Assembly: GCA_001820725.1 (NCBI GenBank)
Contig: MHQR01000001.1
Location: 1-36,939, forward strand
Origin: Candidatus Sungbacteria bacterium RIFCSPLOWO2_01_FULL_54_21
GTDB lineage: Bacteria; Patescibacteriota; Minisyncoccia; Sungbacterales; HO2-52-23
DNA length: 36,939 bases
Direction: 5' to 3'
The notes under the pieces are model-generated. The model saw nothing but the letters and a program-made list of their open reading frames with translations. It did not search any database and was not told where the DNA came from. Shown here piece after piece: positions 1-7,533 of the stretch (within the stretch, counting starts at the first letter, position 1; every line of letters begins with the position of its first letter). The translations under genes and the position numbers were made by a program.

Positions 1-3000
1 CGGAGTCGTATCATTCGCGCTGTCTTCTGCCCATAAGGTGTAGCCGCTGCCGAGGTTGGAAAGGAGGAATGCGGTGTTTGCTCCTGCGGTTGAGGTGGCT
101 ACGGCAAATGCGGCTCCGGGGGTAGTGGTGCCTATGCCAATGCCAAATCCTCCTGATATAGTGGAGGTGGCTGTTCCGGTGCCCAGATTGATGTCATTGC
201 CTCCGATAGAGAGGTCAGAGGAGATATAGGTGTTGTGGGCTACGATGTCATTGCCGATGATAGAGAGGTCAGAGGAGATATAGGTGTTGTGGGCTACGAT
301 GTCATTGCCGATGAAGTTGTGAGTGGCATCCACCTCAATGTCGTAGACCTGTTCATCGGGTGTGTGTTCTATGGAGGTGATGCGATCCCAGATTGCGTTG
401 GCGCCATCATCGCCTACGACGGCGATGTGCATACCTTCTTTCAGATACATCACCTTTGTCCATAGGCCATGCTTGACAGGCATACTCTCCGGAATTATGC
501 TTGATAGCGCAGTCGCAGGATTGCTTTTACCGCCCGTTGCAAAAGACGGGCTTTTGTGTTGATTTGACAGAGCAGTCGCCGCGGTGCTATGGTGATGCCG
601 TATGGCAAAATCATCTCTCACTATCATAGACGACAAGAACTTACGCGGCGTGCTTGCGCCCTCATCAGTGTTCTCAAAAGAAATGTTGGAAGATGTCATT
701 GATCTCGTCGAGCTATCCGCGCCCGACAGAGCAAGCGAAACCGAGAGGCGTCTCAAGGAGGCAAACCGCAAAAACTCTTGGATTCCTTTTGCGCGAGCAT
801 ATACCCGAGCAAAGAAAGCGCGCTGATCTCCTTTTGCTTTCATCTCGCTATGCTCACCGTCTCCATTCATCCGACTGCCGAGAAAGAGCTGCTCCGCATC
901 CCAAAAGATTTCCGGCTCGCGATTTTGGAGAATATCGCGGAGATTGAGGCGCTCACTCATCCGTTGCAACACCGACGGGTTATTAAATTGCGCGGGAGAA
1001 AAACCAAAGATTTTCGCTTGCGCGTAGGAGATTATCGAGTGGAACTCACCCTTGAAGAATCCTCTGCTGTTCGCATTACCCGCGTAGAACACCGGCAAGC
1101 CGGATACTGAATCAGTCCGCACCAAATACGGATGCTCCGCAGTAGTCCGTATGCTCTTGCCTGATGCAGTCGTGATCTTGTAGATGGGTTTGACTCCCAT
1201 ATCCATCAAGGCATTCACCTTTGACCAGACAATAATGCCGGTCTGCTCATCAAGAGATGCAATCTCGTCTCCTGCTGGGATATCGCGGATAGCAATTTCA
1301 TCATAGATGTAGTCGCTCTCCGCGAGAGCTTGGAGATTGGAGATTGGAGATTGGTCATCGGAATCTAAGTTCCACGTTCCGAGTTCCACGTTCCGTTTGC
1401 GCCTGCGCCTTCTGCGCAATCGCGTATCCCCGGTCACGCACTGCCCCACGACATGAAGGGCTTGAATGGGAGTGAGGGTGCCGATGCCGACGTTGCCCGT
1501 ACTGCTGGGGTTGAGCAGAATATGATTATTTCCTCCGGGCTGGATAGTGAGGTTGGTGGATGCGGTAGAGATGGCGCCTCCGGTAAGGGTGAGTCCATTT
1601 GCGGATGCAAGCCCTCCTCCTGCAACGCTCAATCCGGCAGATGCCCATGTAGAGGTTGCCGATGAGGTATTGGTGATTGATCCTCCTGACAGAGAGATGC
1701 CGTTGGAGGAGAAGAGTCCTCCTTGTCCTGCGAGTACGATGCCGTTGGACAAGGTGTTGGTTGCCGTATTGGTTTGCAGGAGAGAGCCGCCGGTGATGGT
1801 GATACCCGTGGAGGTGGCGAGGTATCCTGATGCGGAGAGTCCGGTATAGAGGGTGGAGGTTGCCGCGGAGACGAAATTGCCTACGCCGTTGATAGAGAAG
1901 AGGGAGCCGGGAGTGGTGGTGCCGATACCGATACTGCCCGTCCCGTCAATCCAGAAGTGCGGCGTTGAAGTGCCCTTGTCACTCACCACAAACACGGGCT
2001 CAATCTGCGTCTGTTCAATGGAGAAGAGTCCCCATGGCGATGATGTGGCGATGCCGACTCGTCCGGTTGCGACGGAGGTATCCAGAGAGAATAATGTATT
2101 CTGGGTGGTTGATGCGGCAAAGGCAAAGGCGTTGACTGTATTATTCAGAACCGTGGAGGTGGCGAAGTTTTCATACCGGATGGATCCGGCGTAGATATTC
2201 AAGATGTCTCCGACGGCGTCTCCTACGGTGAGCGAGTTTTCAATGCTGAAGTTGGAGGCGGTAGTGGTGGCGAGGACGCTTCCCCCCACCGTCGTAATTG
2301 AGTTTGCGAAAATATCTCCCTCTGCGTCCACGAGGAAACGGGGAGAGCTGTTGACCGCAAGACCGATGAGGTTGGTGTCGGCGGCGGCTGACGGCGGATT
2401 AATAATGAAGGGAGCATTCAGCACATTGGATCCTGCAACGCCCGTGCTCCATGCCGAGAAAGAGTGTGGGAGCGTTGGCACAAAGGAGAATTCCGTTTTG
2501 CCGAGGAAGGAGGTGGTGGCGCTGGCTCCTTGCGTGTTGAGCGTGCCGCCCACCGTTAATCCCTGACTTACGAGAATGTTGCCGCTGACGCTGAAAGTCG
2601 TTCCCGGCGTGGTGGTTCCCAATCCAATGCGATAGTTTGCCGTATCAAAGGTAAGGAACGGAATGGCGGTGGTGGACGTTGCGATGGAGAAGGCATTAAC
2701 CTTGTCCGAAAGAATGGTGGTCGTGGCAACGGTGTTGAAAACAAGATCCCCACCGCCCAGCGTAATGTCCTGCGTGGAAAGGATGGTTCGCGCAGTGAGG
2801 ATATCAGCAGAGATATTGCCCGACGTAATAGTGAGGTTGCCCGAAGTGATGTCTATGTTCCCGGATGCCACCGTCATGCCATTTCTTACGGTGATGCTGT
2901 TGAGATTATCAATGTCCTGGGAGACGGTTACCATTTGGATTGAGGAGGCGGCTGACTGGGAGGCGGAAGATGCGGTCCTTGAGATGCCCGATATTTCTTT

Positions 3001-3963
3001 TCTGACGTATTCGCGGATCTGGGCGTTGATGGTCTCGAGATACGCGAGGAGTTCGTTTTTGACGGGGGTGAGGTCGGCGGTGACGATCTCGGTGCGACGT
3101 TCAGTAATTTCGCGCATCCTGTTAGTTTCGGAAATCACCGGCGAGAGAGGAGGAGCTTTTTCTGTTTCTGCAGGCGTCGCGGACACAGAACTCTCCACCA
3201 TGTGAGATATTGATACAGGAACAATAGGCGGTGCAATTTCCTGTACCAGGACGCGCGTTTCTGTTTTTGCAAACCACGTCCATACCGCATTCGCAACTTT
3301 CTCTACCGCGCGCCGCGCCGGCGCAAAAAGTGCGATGACACGTTCCTGCCCGCCGAATCCTTCATCCGCGACAGATGCAAGCATTGCAACGTCATCAAGC
3401 ATTTTTTTCGCCGTCTCCACAGCCGCAATCTTTGCATTTCTGAAATCACTGCCACGCTCGGTAACGATGGCCGAGGTCCGCGCGGCCTGCCATTCCTGCA
3501 CACCGCGCACTCCCGCAATCCCCGCAACGGTGGATACCGCCAGCGCCAGCCCGAGAACGACGCCCTCCTGCGCGATATGCGCGAAAAAACGGCGCGTCGT
3601 AGCCATCTTCACTGAAATTTCCTTTTCTGCTCTAAGCGCAGGATATCGGATGGCATCCGATATCGTATAGGATGCCTGCGGAGCAAGAAAGTCGTTTGGG
3701 GTGCTCCCCCCATTATCGTTAACTTTCTTTATCAGTGTCTCTCTCTGCCGCGCAGCATATGCCGCAACTGCGGTCTTTGTCGTGTACCAATTGCGCCCGA
3801 ATTTCCTCGCATCCAGCTTTCCTTTTCGGACAAGCAAAGACAAATACTCTTGCGAGTACGGAGTCCCGTCCGCGGCCTGTCCAAGCGAGATATAAATTTT
3901 TCTTTCCTCTTCTGACATTTCAGCGATCCGATATGCGGAACCAATACCGTATCGGATGAGCAT
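1..3963 (-). CDS. Large surface fibre/adhesin-like protein (partial; runs off left edge): N-terminal HTH-like domain, one TM segment, repetitive GIGTTTP/TSTxx repeats, interrupted by an intein
   Basis: I translated the minus strand in the frame of ATG 3963-3961. There is no stop from 3963 to 1 (1321 codons). It starts MLIRYGIGSAYRIAEMSEEERKIYISLGQAADGTPYSQEYLSLLVRKGKLDARKFGRNWYTTKTAVAAY (HTH-like), then TM VVLGLALAVSTVAGIAGV, then repeats such as GSIGIGTTTPGSLFSINGVGNFVSAATSTLYTG. Absent from the ORF track, probably because no stop lies inside the window. Confidence 0.88.
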   Translation of the reverse strand, partial: MLIRYGIGSAYRIAEMSEEERKIYISLGQAADGTPYSQEYLSLLVRKGKLDARKFGRNWYTTKTAVAAYAARQRETLIKKVNDNGGSTPNDFLAPQASYTISDAIRYPALRAEKEISVKMATTRRFFAHIAQEGVVLGLALAVSTVAGIAGVRGVQEWQAARTSAIVTERGSDFRNAKIAAVETAKKMLDDVAMLASVADEGFGGQERVIALFAPARRAVEKVANAVWTWFAKTETRVLVQEIAPPIVPVSISHMVESSVSATPAETEKAPPLSPVISETNRMREITERRTEIVTADLTPVKNELLAYLETINAQIREYVRKEISGISRTASSASQSAASSIQMVTVSQDIDNLNSITVRNGMTVASGNIDITSGNLTITSGNISADILTARTILSTQDITLGGGDLVFNTVATTTILSDKVNAFSIATSTTAIPFLTFDTANYRIGLGTTTPGTTFSVSGNILVSQGLTVGGTLNTQGASATTSFLGKTEFSFVPTLPHSFSAWSTGVAGSNVLNAPFIINPPSAAADTNLIGLAVNSSPRFLVDAEGDIFANSITTVGGSVLATTTASNFSIENSLTVGDAVGDILNIYAGSIRYENFATSTVLNNTVNAFAFAASTTQNTLFSLDTSVATGRVGIATSSPWGLFSIEQTQIEPVFVVSDKGTSTPHFWIDGTGSIGIGTTTPGSLFSINGVGNFVSAATSTLYTGLSASGYLATSTGITITGGSLLQTNTATNTLSNGIVLAGQGGLFSSNGISLSGGSITNTSSATSTWASAGLSVAGGGLASANGLTLTGGAISTASTNLTIQPGGNNHILLNPSSTGNVGIGTLTPIQALHVVGQCVTGDTRLRRRRRRKRNVELGTWNLDSDDQSPISNLQALAESDYIYDEIAIRDIPAGDEIASLDEQTGIIVWSKVNALMDMGVKPIYKITTASGKSIRTTAEHPYLVRTDSVSGLPVFYAGNANSRGFFKGEFHSIISYAQAKIFGFSPAQFNNPSVLQRMSERLNLRDILQNREPEIFWDAEQLFLGSRMNGDGEHSEMKAKGDQRAFFARVYARAKGIQEFLRFASLRRLSVSLALSGADSSTRSMTSSNISFENTDEGASTPRKFLSSMIVRDDFAIRHHHSTAATALSNQHKSPSFATGGKSNPATALSSIIPESMPVKHGLWTKVMYLKEGMHIAVVGDDGANAIWDRITSIEHTPDEQVYDIEVDATHNFIGNDIVAHNTYISSDLSIIGNDIVAHNTYISSDLSIGGNDINLGTGTATSTISGGFGIGIGTTTPGAAFAVATSTAGANTAFLLSNLGSGYTLWAEDSANDTTP
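205..314. repeat. 54-bp tandem duplication at the intein C-terminal splice junction
   Basis: 205-260 is identical to 259-314 (offset 54). Encodes TYISSDLSIIGNDIVAHN twice. Confidence 0.93.
564..593 (+). promoter_or_regulatory. Promoter of the intein-nested TA cassette
   Basis: TTGACA (564-569), 18-nt spacer, TATGGT (588-593) with TGn extended -10; ATG at 602, so the transcript is probably leaderless or nearly so. Confidence 0.55.
602..826 (+). CDS. Putative antitoxin of a type II TA pair, encoded antisense inside the intein ORF
   Basis: 74-aa ORF MAKSSLTIIDDKNLRGVLAPSSVFSKEMLEDVIDLVELS...ARAYTRAKKAR, immediately upstream of a RelE-like ORF and preceded by a good promoter. Antitoxin role inferred from position and size. 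Confidence 0.7.
   Translation: MAKSSLTIIDDKNLRGVLAPSSVFSKEMLEDVIDLVELSAPDRASETERRLKEANRKNSWIPFARAYTRAKKAR
850..1110 (+). CDS. RelE/ParE-superfamily toxin, encoded antisense inside the intein ORF
   Basis: 86 aa: MLTVSIHPTAEKELLRIPKDFRLAILENIAEIEALTHPLQHRRVIKLRGRKTKDFRLRVGDYRVELTLEESSAVRITRVEHRQAGY, with the typical RelE pattern (VIKLRG...DFRLRVGDYRV...I.RVEHRQ..Y). Confidence 0.82.
   Translation: MLTVSIHPTAEKELLRIPKDFRLAILENIAEIEALTHPLQHRRVIKLRGRKTKDFRLRVGDYRVELTLEESSAVRITRVEHRQAGY
3642..3664. repeat. Perfect palindrome GATATCGGATG-G-CATCCGATATC
   Basis: 11-bp arms, 1-nt centre, inside the N-terminal part of the fibre gene. Related ATCCGATA/TATCGGAT arms at 3926-3933 and 3950-3957. Confidence 0.8.
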
Positions 3964-4235
3964 TACTTCAATACATCCATTATACGGGGACAGTACGTTA
4001 TTCCGCTGAAAATCTTCTGTGGATAAGTAAAGTTGCGGAGAATGTTCCGATAGATCATACTTCTTGTAGAGGAGACACTCACAGGTAAATGCTTGCTGAA
4101 ATTATATAAACATTACTAAATAGAGCGGGAACGATATCAAGATTTATAGCTTTTGCAAAGACAGGCCATCACCTATTGCATTTTTAAATATTTCGCTGGC
4201 AGAAGAGCATGCCACTTGACAGATTTTTACGAAAC

Positions 4236-4457
4236 ATGGAACGACGTTATGTGAGCATAAAAGAAGCGGCCGCCATCGTAGGAGTTACCCCTCTCACGCT
4301 CCGAAACTGGGACAAAAAAGGAGTCCTCACGTCATATCGCAATCCCGTTAATAATTACCGCGTCTATCGTCTGGATCAGATAGAATTATTTTTGCGCAAG
4401 ATCGAGAACTCAAAAAATAAACGCGGCGGGAGAAGAATTGACATCTCTATGGCGTGA
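4236..4457 (+). CDS. MerR/excisionase-like HTH DNA-binding protein
   Basis: MERRYVSIKEAAAIVGVTPLTLRNWDKKGVLTSYRNPVNNYRVYRLDQIELFLRKIENSKNKRGG. The track start at 4209 is an alternative. Confidence 0.75.
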   Translation: MERRYVSIKEAAAIVGVTPLTLRNWDKKGVLTSYRNPVNNYRVYRLDQIELFLRKIENSKNKRGGRRIDISMA

Positions 4458-4470
4458 ATATTTTTCAGAC

Positions 4471-4504
4471 AAAAAACTTCCCGGCGTACGCCGGGAAGTT
4501 TTTT
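4471..4504. terminator. Bidirectional intrinsic terminator between the HTH gene (+) and rnpB (-)
   Basis: Perfect inverted repeat AAAAAACTTCCCGGCG-TA-CGCCGGGAAGTTTTTT. Confidence 0.88.
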
Positions 4505-4508
4505 GTTA

Positions 4509-4913
4509 CCCTCTTCATCGATAAGCCGAATTCGGTTCGCGCGATTGCTCGCGTGAGATGATCATCTGTCTGGTCCCGTCATTGCTGATCGGGATCGAGC
4601 GGTTCATCGCTTGCGCGATCCCCTTGCACCGGATAGGAGTTTTTCTTCGTGCGCTGTTGCCAACGCATGATGTGAGCTCTTACCTCACTCTTTTCACCCT
4701 CGCCGCCGATGCTTTCGCACCGGGTTGGCAGTATGGTCTCTGTGACACTGTCCCGCCACGCCGGTTTAAACATGTAGATATTTAAACAAACGCTGGGCGG
4801 CCGTTAGCCGCTATCGCTGACTCAACATATCGATAGGTCGAAATATCAAGACGGTGTTCGGACTTTCCTCCCCCTGACGCAATTGTCAGAGAGCGATCAT
4901 CTGATGAAGAGGG
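4509..4913 (-). ncRNA. rnpB: RNase P RNA (bacterial class A-like)
   Basis: Minus strand has GAGGAAAGTCCGAACACC, GGGTGAAAAGAGTGAGGTAAGAGCTCAC, TTGGCAACAGC, GACAGATGATC and a 3' CGGCTTAT. P1 closes as CCCTCTTCATC/GATGAAGAGGG (4509-4519 with 4903-4913). Confidence 0.9.
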
Positions 4914-4946
4914 CCAACACAATGATACTGCTCAAGCGAGAAAAAA

Positions 4947-6125
4947 TCAAGAGGACGGAAAACGTATGTATGGCGTGCGCGTGGTGAGGACTTCGAGGCC
5001 GGGAAGTTTTGCGCCGGAAAGAAATTCTAGCATGGCGCCCCCGCCGGTAGAGACGTGGCTGAACCCCGTGAAAGCTCCATAGCGCTTGAGTGTTGCGATG
5101 GTGTCTCCTCCGCCGACGACCGTGAACGCATCAAGTTTTTGGATCGCCTCTGCCACCGCAATCGTGCCTCCTGCAAACTCCTGTACTTCGGCATATCCCA
5201 TCGGTCCGTTCCATACCACCGTGTTCGCCCCCATAAGCGCTTGCGCAAAACGCGCTCTGCTGTCCGGACCGATATCCGCAATATATTCATCATCCTGCAC
5301 TGTTCCGATCGGCCGGATACGGGATGCCGCGCCCGCAACAAGGCAAGGGGCCACCACGACATCAGAGGGCAGGGCAAGCTTGGGGTTCTGGAGAAATGAG
5401 AAATCCCCCGCATCCCCCGTATCTACGGCTGACTTGCCGACACTGCTTCCCCGCAGTGCAAGAACGGTATTAGCCAAGGCGCCGCCCACGATGACGCAAT
5501 CCGCATCAACGAGGAAACGGCGAATCGGGGGAAGTTTGGTTTCTATTTTTGCGCCTCCGAACACGGCGACCAGAGGACGGCGCGGGCGCTCACGCACCCG
5601 TTCCATGGCTTCCACTTCCTGCAGGAGATGAAATCCCGCATATGCGGGAAGTATCTGCGCGAGTCCCACGATAGACGCATGCGAGCGATGACACGCGGCA
5701 AACGCCTCATTGACATATGCGTCCCCGTGCGCGGCGAGCATGCGCGTAAACGCCGGATCATTACGTTCCTCACCGGGCCAAAAACGTAGGTTTTCAAAAA
5801 GAACAAGATCGCCGTCCGGAGGGTCTCCCTGAAAGGGGTCTGCGATGAGCGGCACCTTGCGGTCCAATATCCGAGAAAGGAGGCGGGCGACGGGCGCCAA
5901 ACTCAATACCGCGTTTTTGGTACCACCGGGCCTGCCTAGATGCGCGATCAGCCGCACATGCGCCCCATGCGCCAAGAGAAATCTGATGGTGGGAAGCGCC
6001 GTCTCAACGCGGAAATCGTCCGCCACCGTATCGCCATCCAATGCCACGTCAAAATCAGCTCGCACCAGTACGCGCATGCCGCCAGTAATCGCCATATCCC
6101 GAAGCGAATGCAGTATCATATACAT
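4947..6125 (-). CDS. pgk: Phosphoglycerate kinase
   Basis: RVLVRADFDVAL, LIAHLGRPGG, VFGGAKIETKL, VVWNGPMGYAEV, VVGGGDTIATL, HVSTGGGAMLEFLSG. Confidence 0.96.
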   Translation of the reverse strand: MYMILHSLRDMAITGGMRVLVRADFDVALDGDTVADDFRVETALPTIRFLLAHGAHVRLIAHLGRPGGTKNAVLSLAPVARLLSRILDRKVPLIADPFQGDPPDGDLVLFENLRFWPGEERNDPAFTRMLAAHGDAYVNEAFAACHRSHASIVGLAQILPAYAGFHLLQEVEAMERVRERPRRPLVAVFGGAKIETKLPPIRRFLVDADCVIVGGALANTVLALRGSSVGKSAVDTGDAGDFSFLQNPKLALPSDVVVAPCLVAGAASRIRPIGTVQDDEYIADIGPDSRARFAQALMGANTVVWNGPMGYAEVQEFAGGTIAVAEAIQKLDAFTVVGGGDTIATLKRYGAFTGFSHVSTGGGAMLEFLSGAKLPGLEVLTTRTPYIRFPSS

Positions 6126-6180
6126 AGCATATCTAAATTATGATATAATGCCAGAAGCCGAAAATATTCTCCATCATTCT

Positions 6181-7422
6181 ATGGAAGAAAAACGCATCGT
6201 CATCGCGGGCGCCGGATTCGGCGGACTCACCACAGCGCTGGCGATGTCTAAAGACCCCGCAATCGCGCGGCACGGGTATGATCTCGTCCTCATTGACCGC
6301 CATCCCCATCATCTTTATACTGCGGGACTCTACGAAGCCGCCGCCGTATCTCGCCACTTTGCCCGCGACGAATATCTTGCCTCTTCCGTGTGTATTCCCC
6401 TGGCCGATATCATCCGTGCGCTTCCCATACGCTTTGTCCAGGGGACGCTCGCGGGGGTGGATGTCCGGAATCGCCGCGTGACGCTCGACTCACAGGGAAC
6501 GCTCTCCTACGATTACCTCGTGCTGGCGCTCGGAGCCGAGACGAATTATTTTGACATCCCCGGCCTCAAGGAATACAGCGCGCCACTCAAGACCGCAAAC
6601 GACGCAGTCGCATTGAGGAATAAAATAGAGGGAATCGCCAAAAGCAAGCATTCGCTTTCCATCGTCATCGGCGGCGCAGGCGCCACGGGCGTGGAGCTTG
6701 CCGCGGAACTCGTCAATTTCCTCTGCGTCCTGGAACGGGAAAAGAATCCCCGTGCCCCCGCGTGCCGCACGACCGTGATGCTCCTGGAAGCATCGCGGGA
6801 CATACTGCCCGGCTTTGACGCGCATGCAGTACGGCGCATTACCCGACGCCTTCGGCATTTGGGCGTCATCGTAAAGACGGGCATCCCGATCATCGCCGCC
6901 AGCAAGGACGATATCACCCTCAAAAGCGGCGAGCGCGTGCCTTACGATGTACTCGTCTGGACCGGCGGCATCAAAGGACCGCACATACTCAAGACGCTCA
7001 AACTCCCGCTCTCCCCTAAAGGGACGCTCGTGGTGGATCCGGGTCTGCGCGTGATGCAGACGGACGGGCGGGTATTCGCCATCGGCGACAACGCATGGGT
7101 CGCGCATCCGCGCACCAAACGCCCCATCCCCGCAACCGCCCAGGTCGCGGAACAGGAAGCGCGTCACGTCGCAAAAGCCATTTCGCGCGCGGTGCGCGGA
7201 AAACCCATCCGCCGTTTCCGTACCATGAAAAAATATCCGTTCGTGCTTGCCGTGGGACGCAAATATGCGTATGCGGATCTCCTGGTGATGCGCTTCGCAG
7301 GACGCATCGGATGGTGCGTCAAACAACTCATACAGCTCAGGTACTTTCTCTTCATCTTGCCATGGCCGCGCGCGGCGACGCTCTGGTGGAGGAATATGAT
7401 GCTCTATCACTCAAACGACTGA
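6181..7422 (+). CDS. ndh: Type II NADH dehydrogenase-like FAD-dependent oxidoreductase
   Basis: MEEKRIVIAGAGFGGLTTALAM (Rossmann), VIGGAGATGVELAAEL, VFAIGDNAWV. Start reset from 5845 to the ATG at 6181. Confidence 0.88.
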   Translation: MEEKRIVIAGAGFGGLTTALAMSKDPAIARHGYDLVLIDRHPHHLYTAGLYEAAAVSRHFARDEYLASSVCIPLADIIRALPIRFVQGTLAGVDVRNRRVTLDSQGTLSYDYLVLALGAETNYFDIPGLKEYSAPLKTANDAVALRNKIEGIAKSKHSLSIVIGGAGATGVELAAELVNFLCVLEREKNPRAPACRTTVMLLEASRDILPGFDAHAVRRITRRLRHLGVIVKTGIPIIAASKDDITLKSGERVPYDVLVWTGGIKGPHILKTLKLPLSPKGTLVVDPGLRVMQTDGRVFAIGDNAWVAHPRTKRPIPATAQVAEQEARHVAKAISRAVRGKPIRRFRTMKKYPFVLAVGRKYAYADLLVMRFAGRIGWCVKQLIQLRYFLFILPWPRAATLWWRNMMLYHSND

Positions 7423-7533
7423 TCGTCCCGCTGCCGAAGTTGCCCGAAATTGCTTAGCACGACACATCTGGGACATGTCCCTCGAGTGCCATGCGCTCAA
7501 CGCCGCGCAACTTCGGCAGCGGATCGCACGATC
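7421..7533. repeat. Long inverted repeat between the convergent ndh and tpiA 3' ends
   Basis: CCGCTGCCGAAGTTGC 7428-7443 versus GCAACTTCGGCAGCGG 7507-7522 (16/16), plus outer GATCGT 7421-7426 / ACGATC 7528-7533. Confidence 0.85.

Larger units (their letters stand above)
286..1440 (-). other. Intein (385 aa) in the fibre protein, with no recognisable homing endonuclease domain
   Basis: N-terminal junction Q|CVTGDTRL (block A); block B GVKPIYKITTASGKSIRTTAEHPYLV; C-terminal KVMYLKEGMHIAV...WDRITSIEHTPDEQVYDIEVDATHNFIGNDIVAHN|T (blocks F and G with His-Asn and +1 Thr). Confidence 0.88.

Noticed and set aside
532-555. Hairpin GCCCGT-N8-ACGGGC-TTTT as a functional terminator
   Set aside because: Short 6-bp stem and only four T residues; mentioned only as a possible relic at the cassette boundary.
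1434-3205. Plus-strand ORFs 1453-1665, 1547-1849, 1853-2194, 2204-2566, 2663-3205
   Set aside because: They are antisense shadows of the continuous minus-strand fibre ORF, whose translation has clear repeat and domain structure.
4018-4026. Perfect DnaA box TGTGGATAA
   Set aside because: Single 9-mer with no clustered boxes, dnaA or dnaN nearby; compatible with chance in 37 kb.
4558-4785. ORFs 4558-4785 (+) and 4579-4773 (-)
   Set aside because: They lie within the RNase P RNA and show no protein family features.
6490-7410. 306-aa minus ORF opposite ndh
   Set aside because: Antisense shadow; the plus strand encodes a clear FAD/NAD oxidoreductase.
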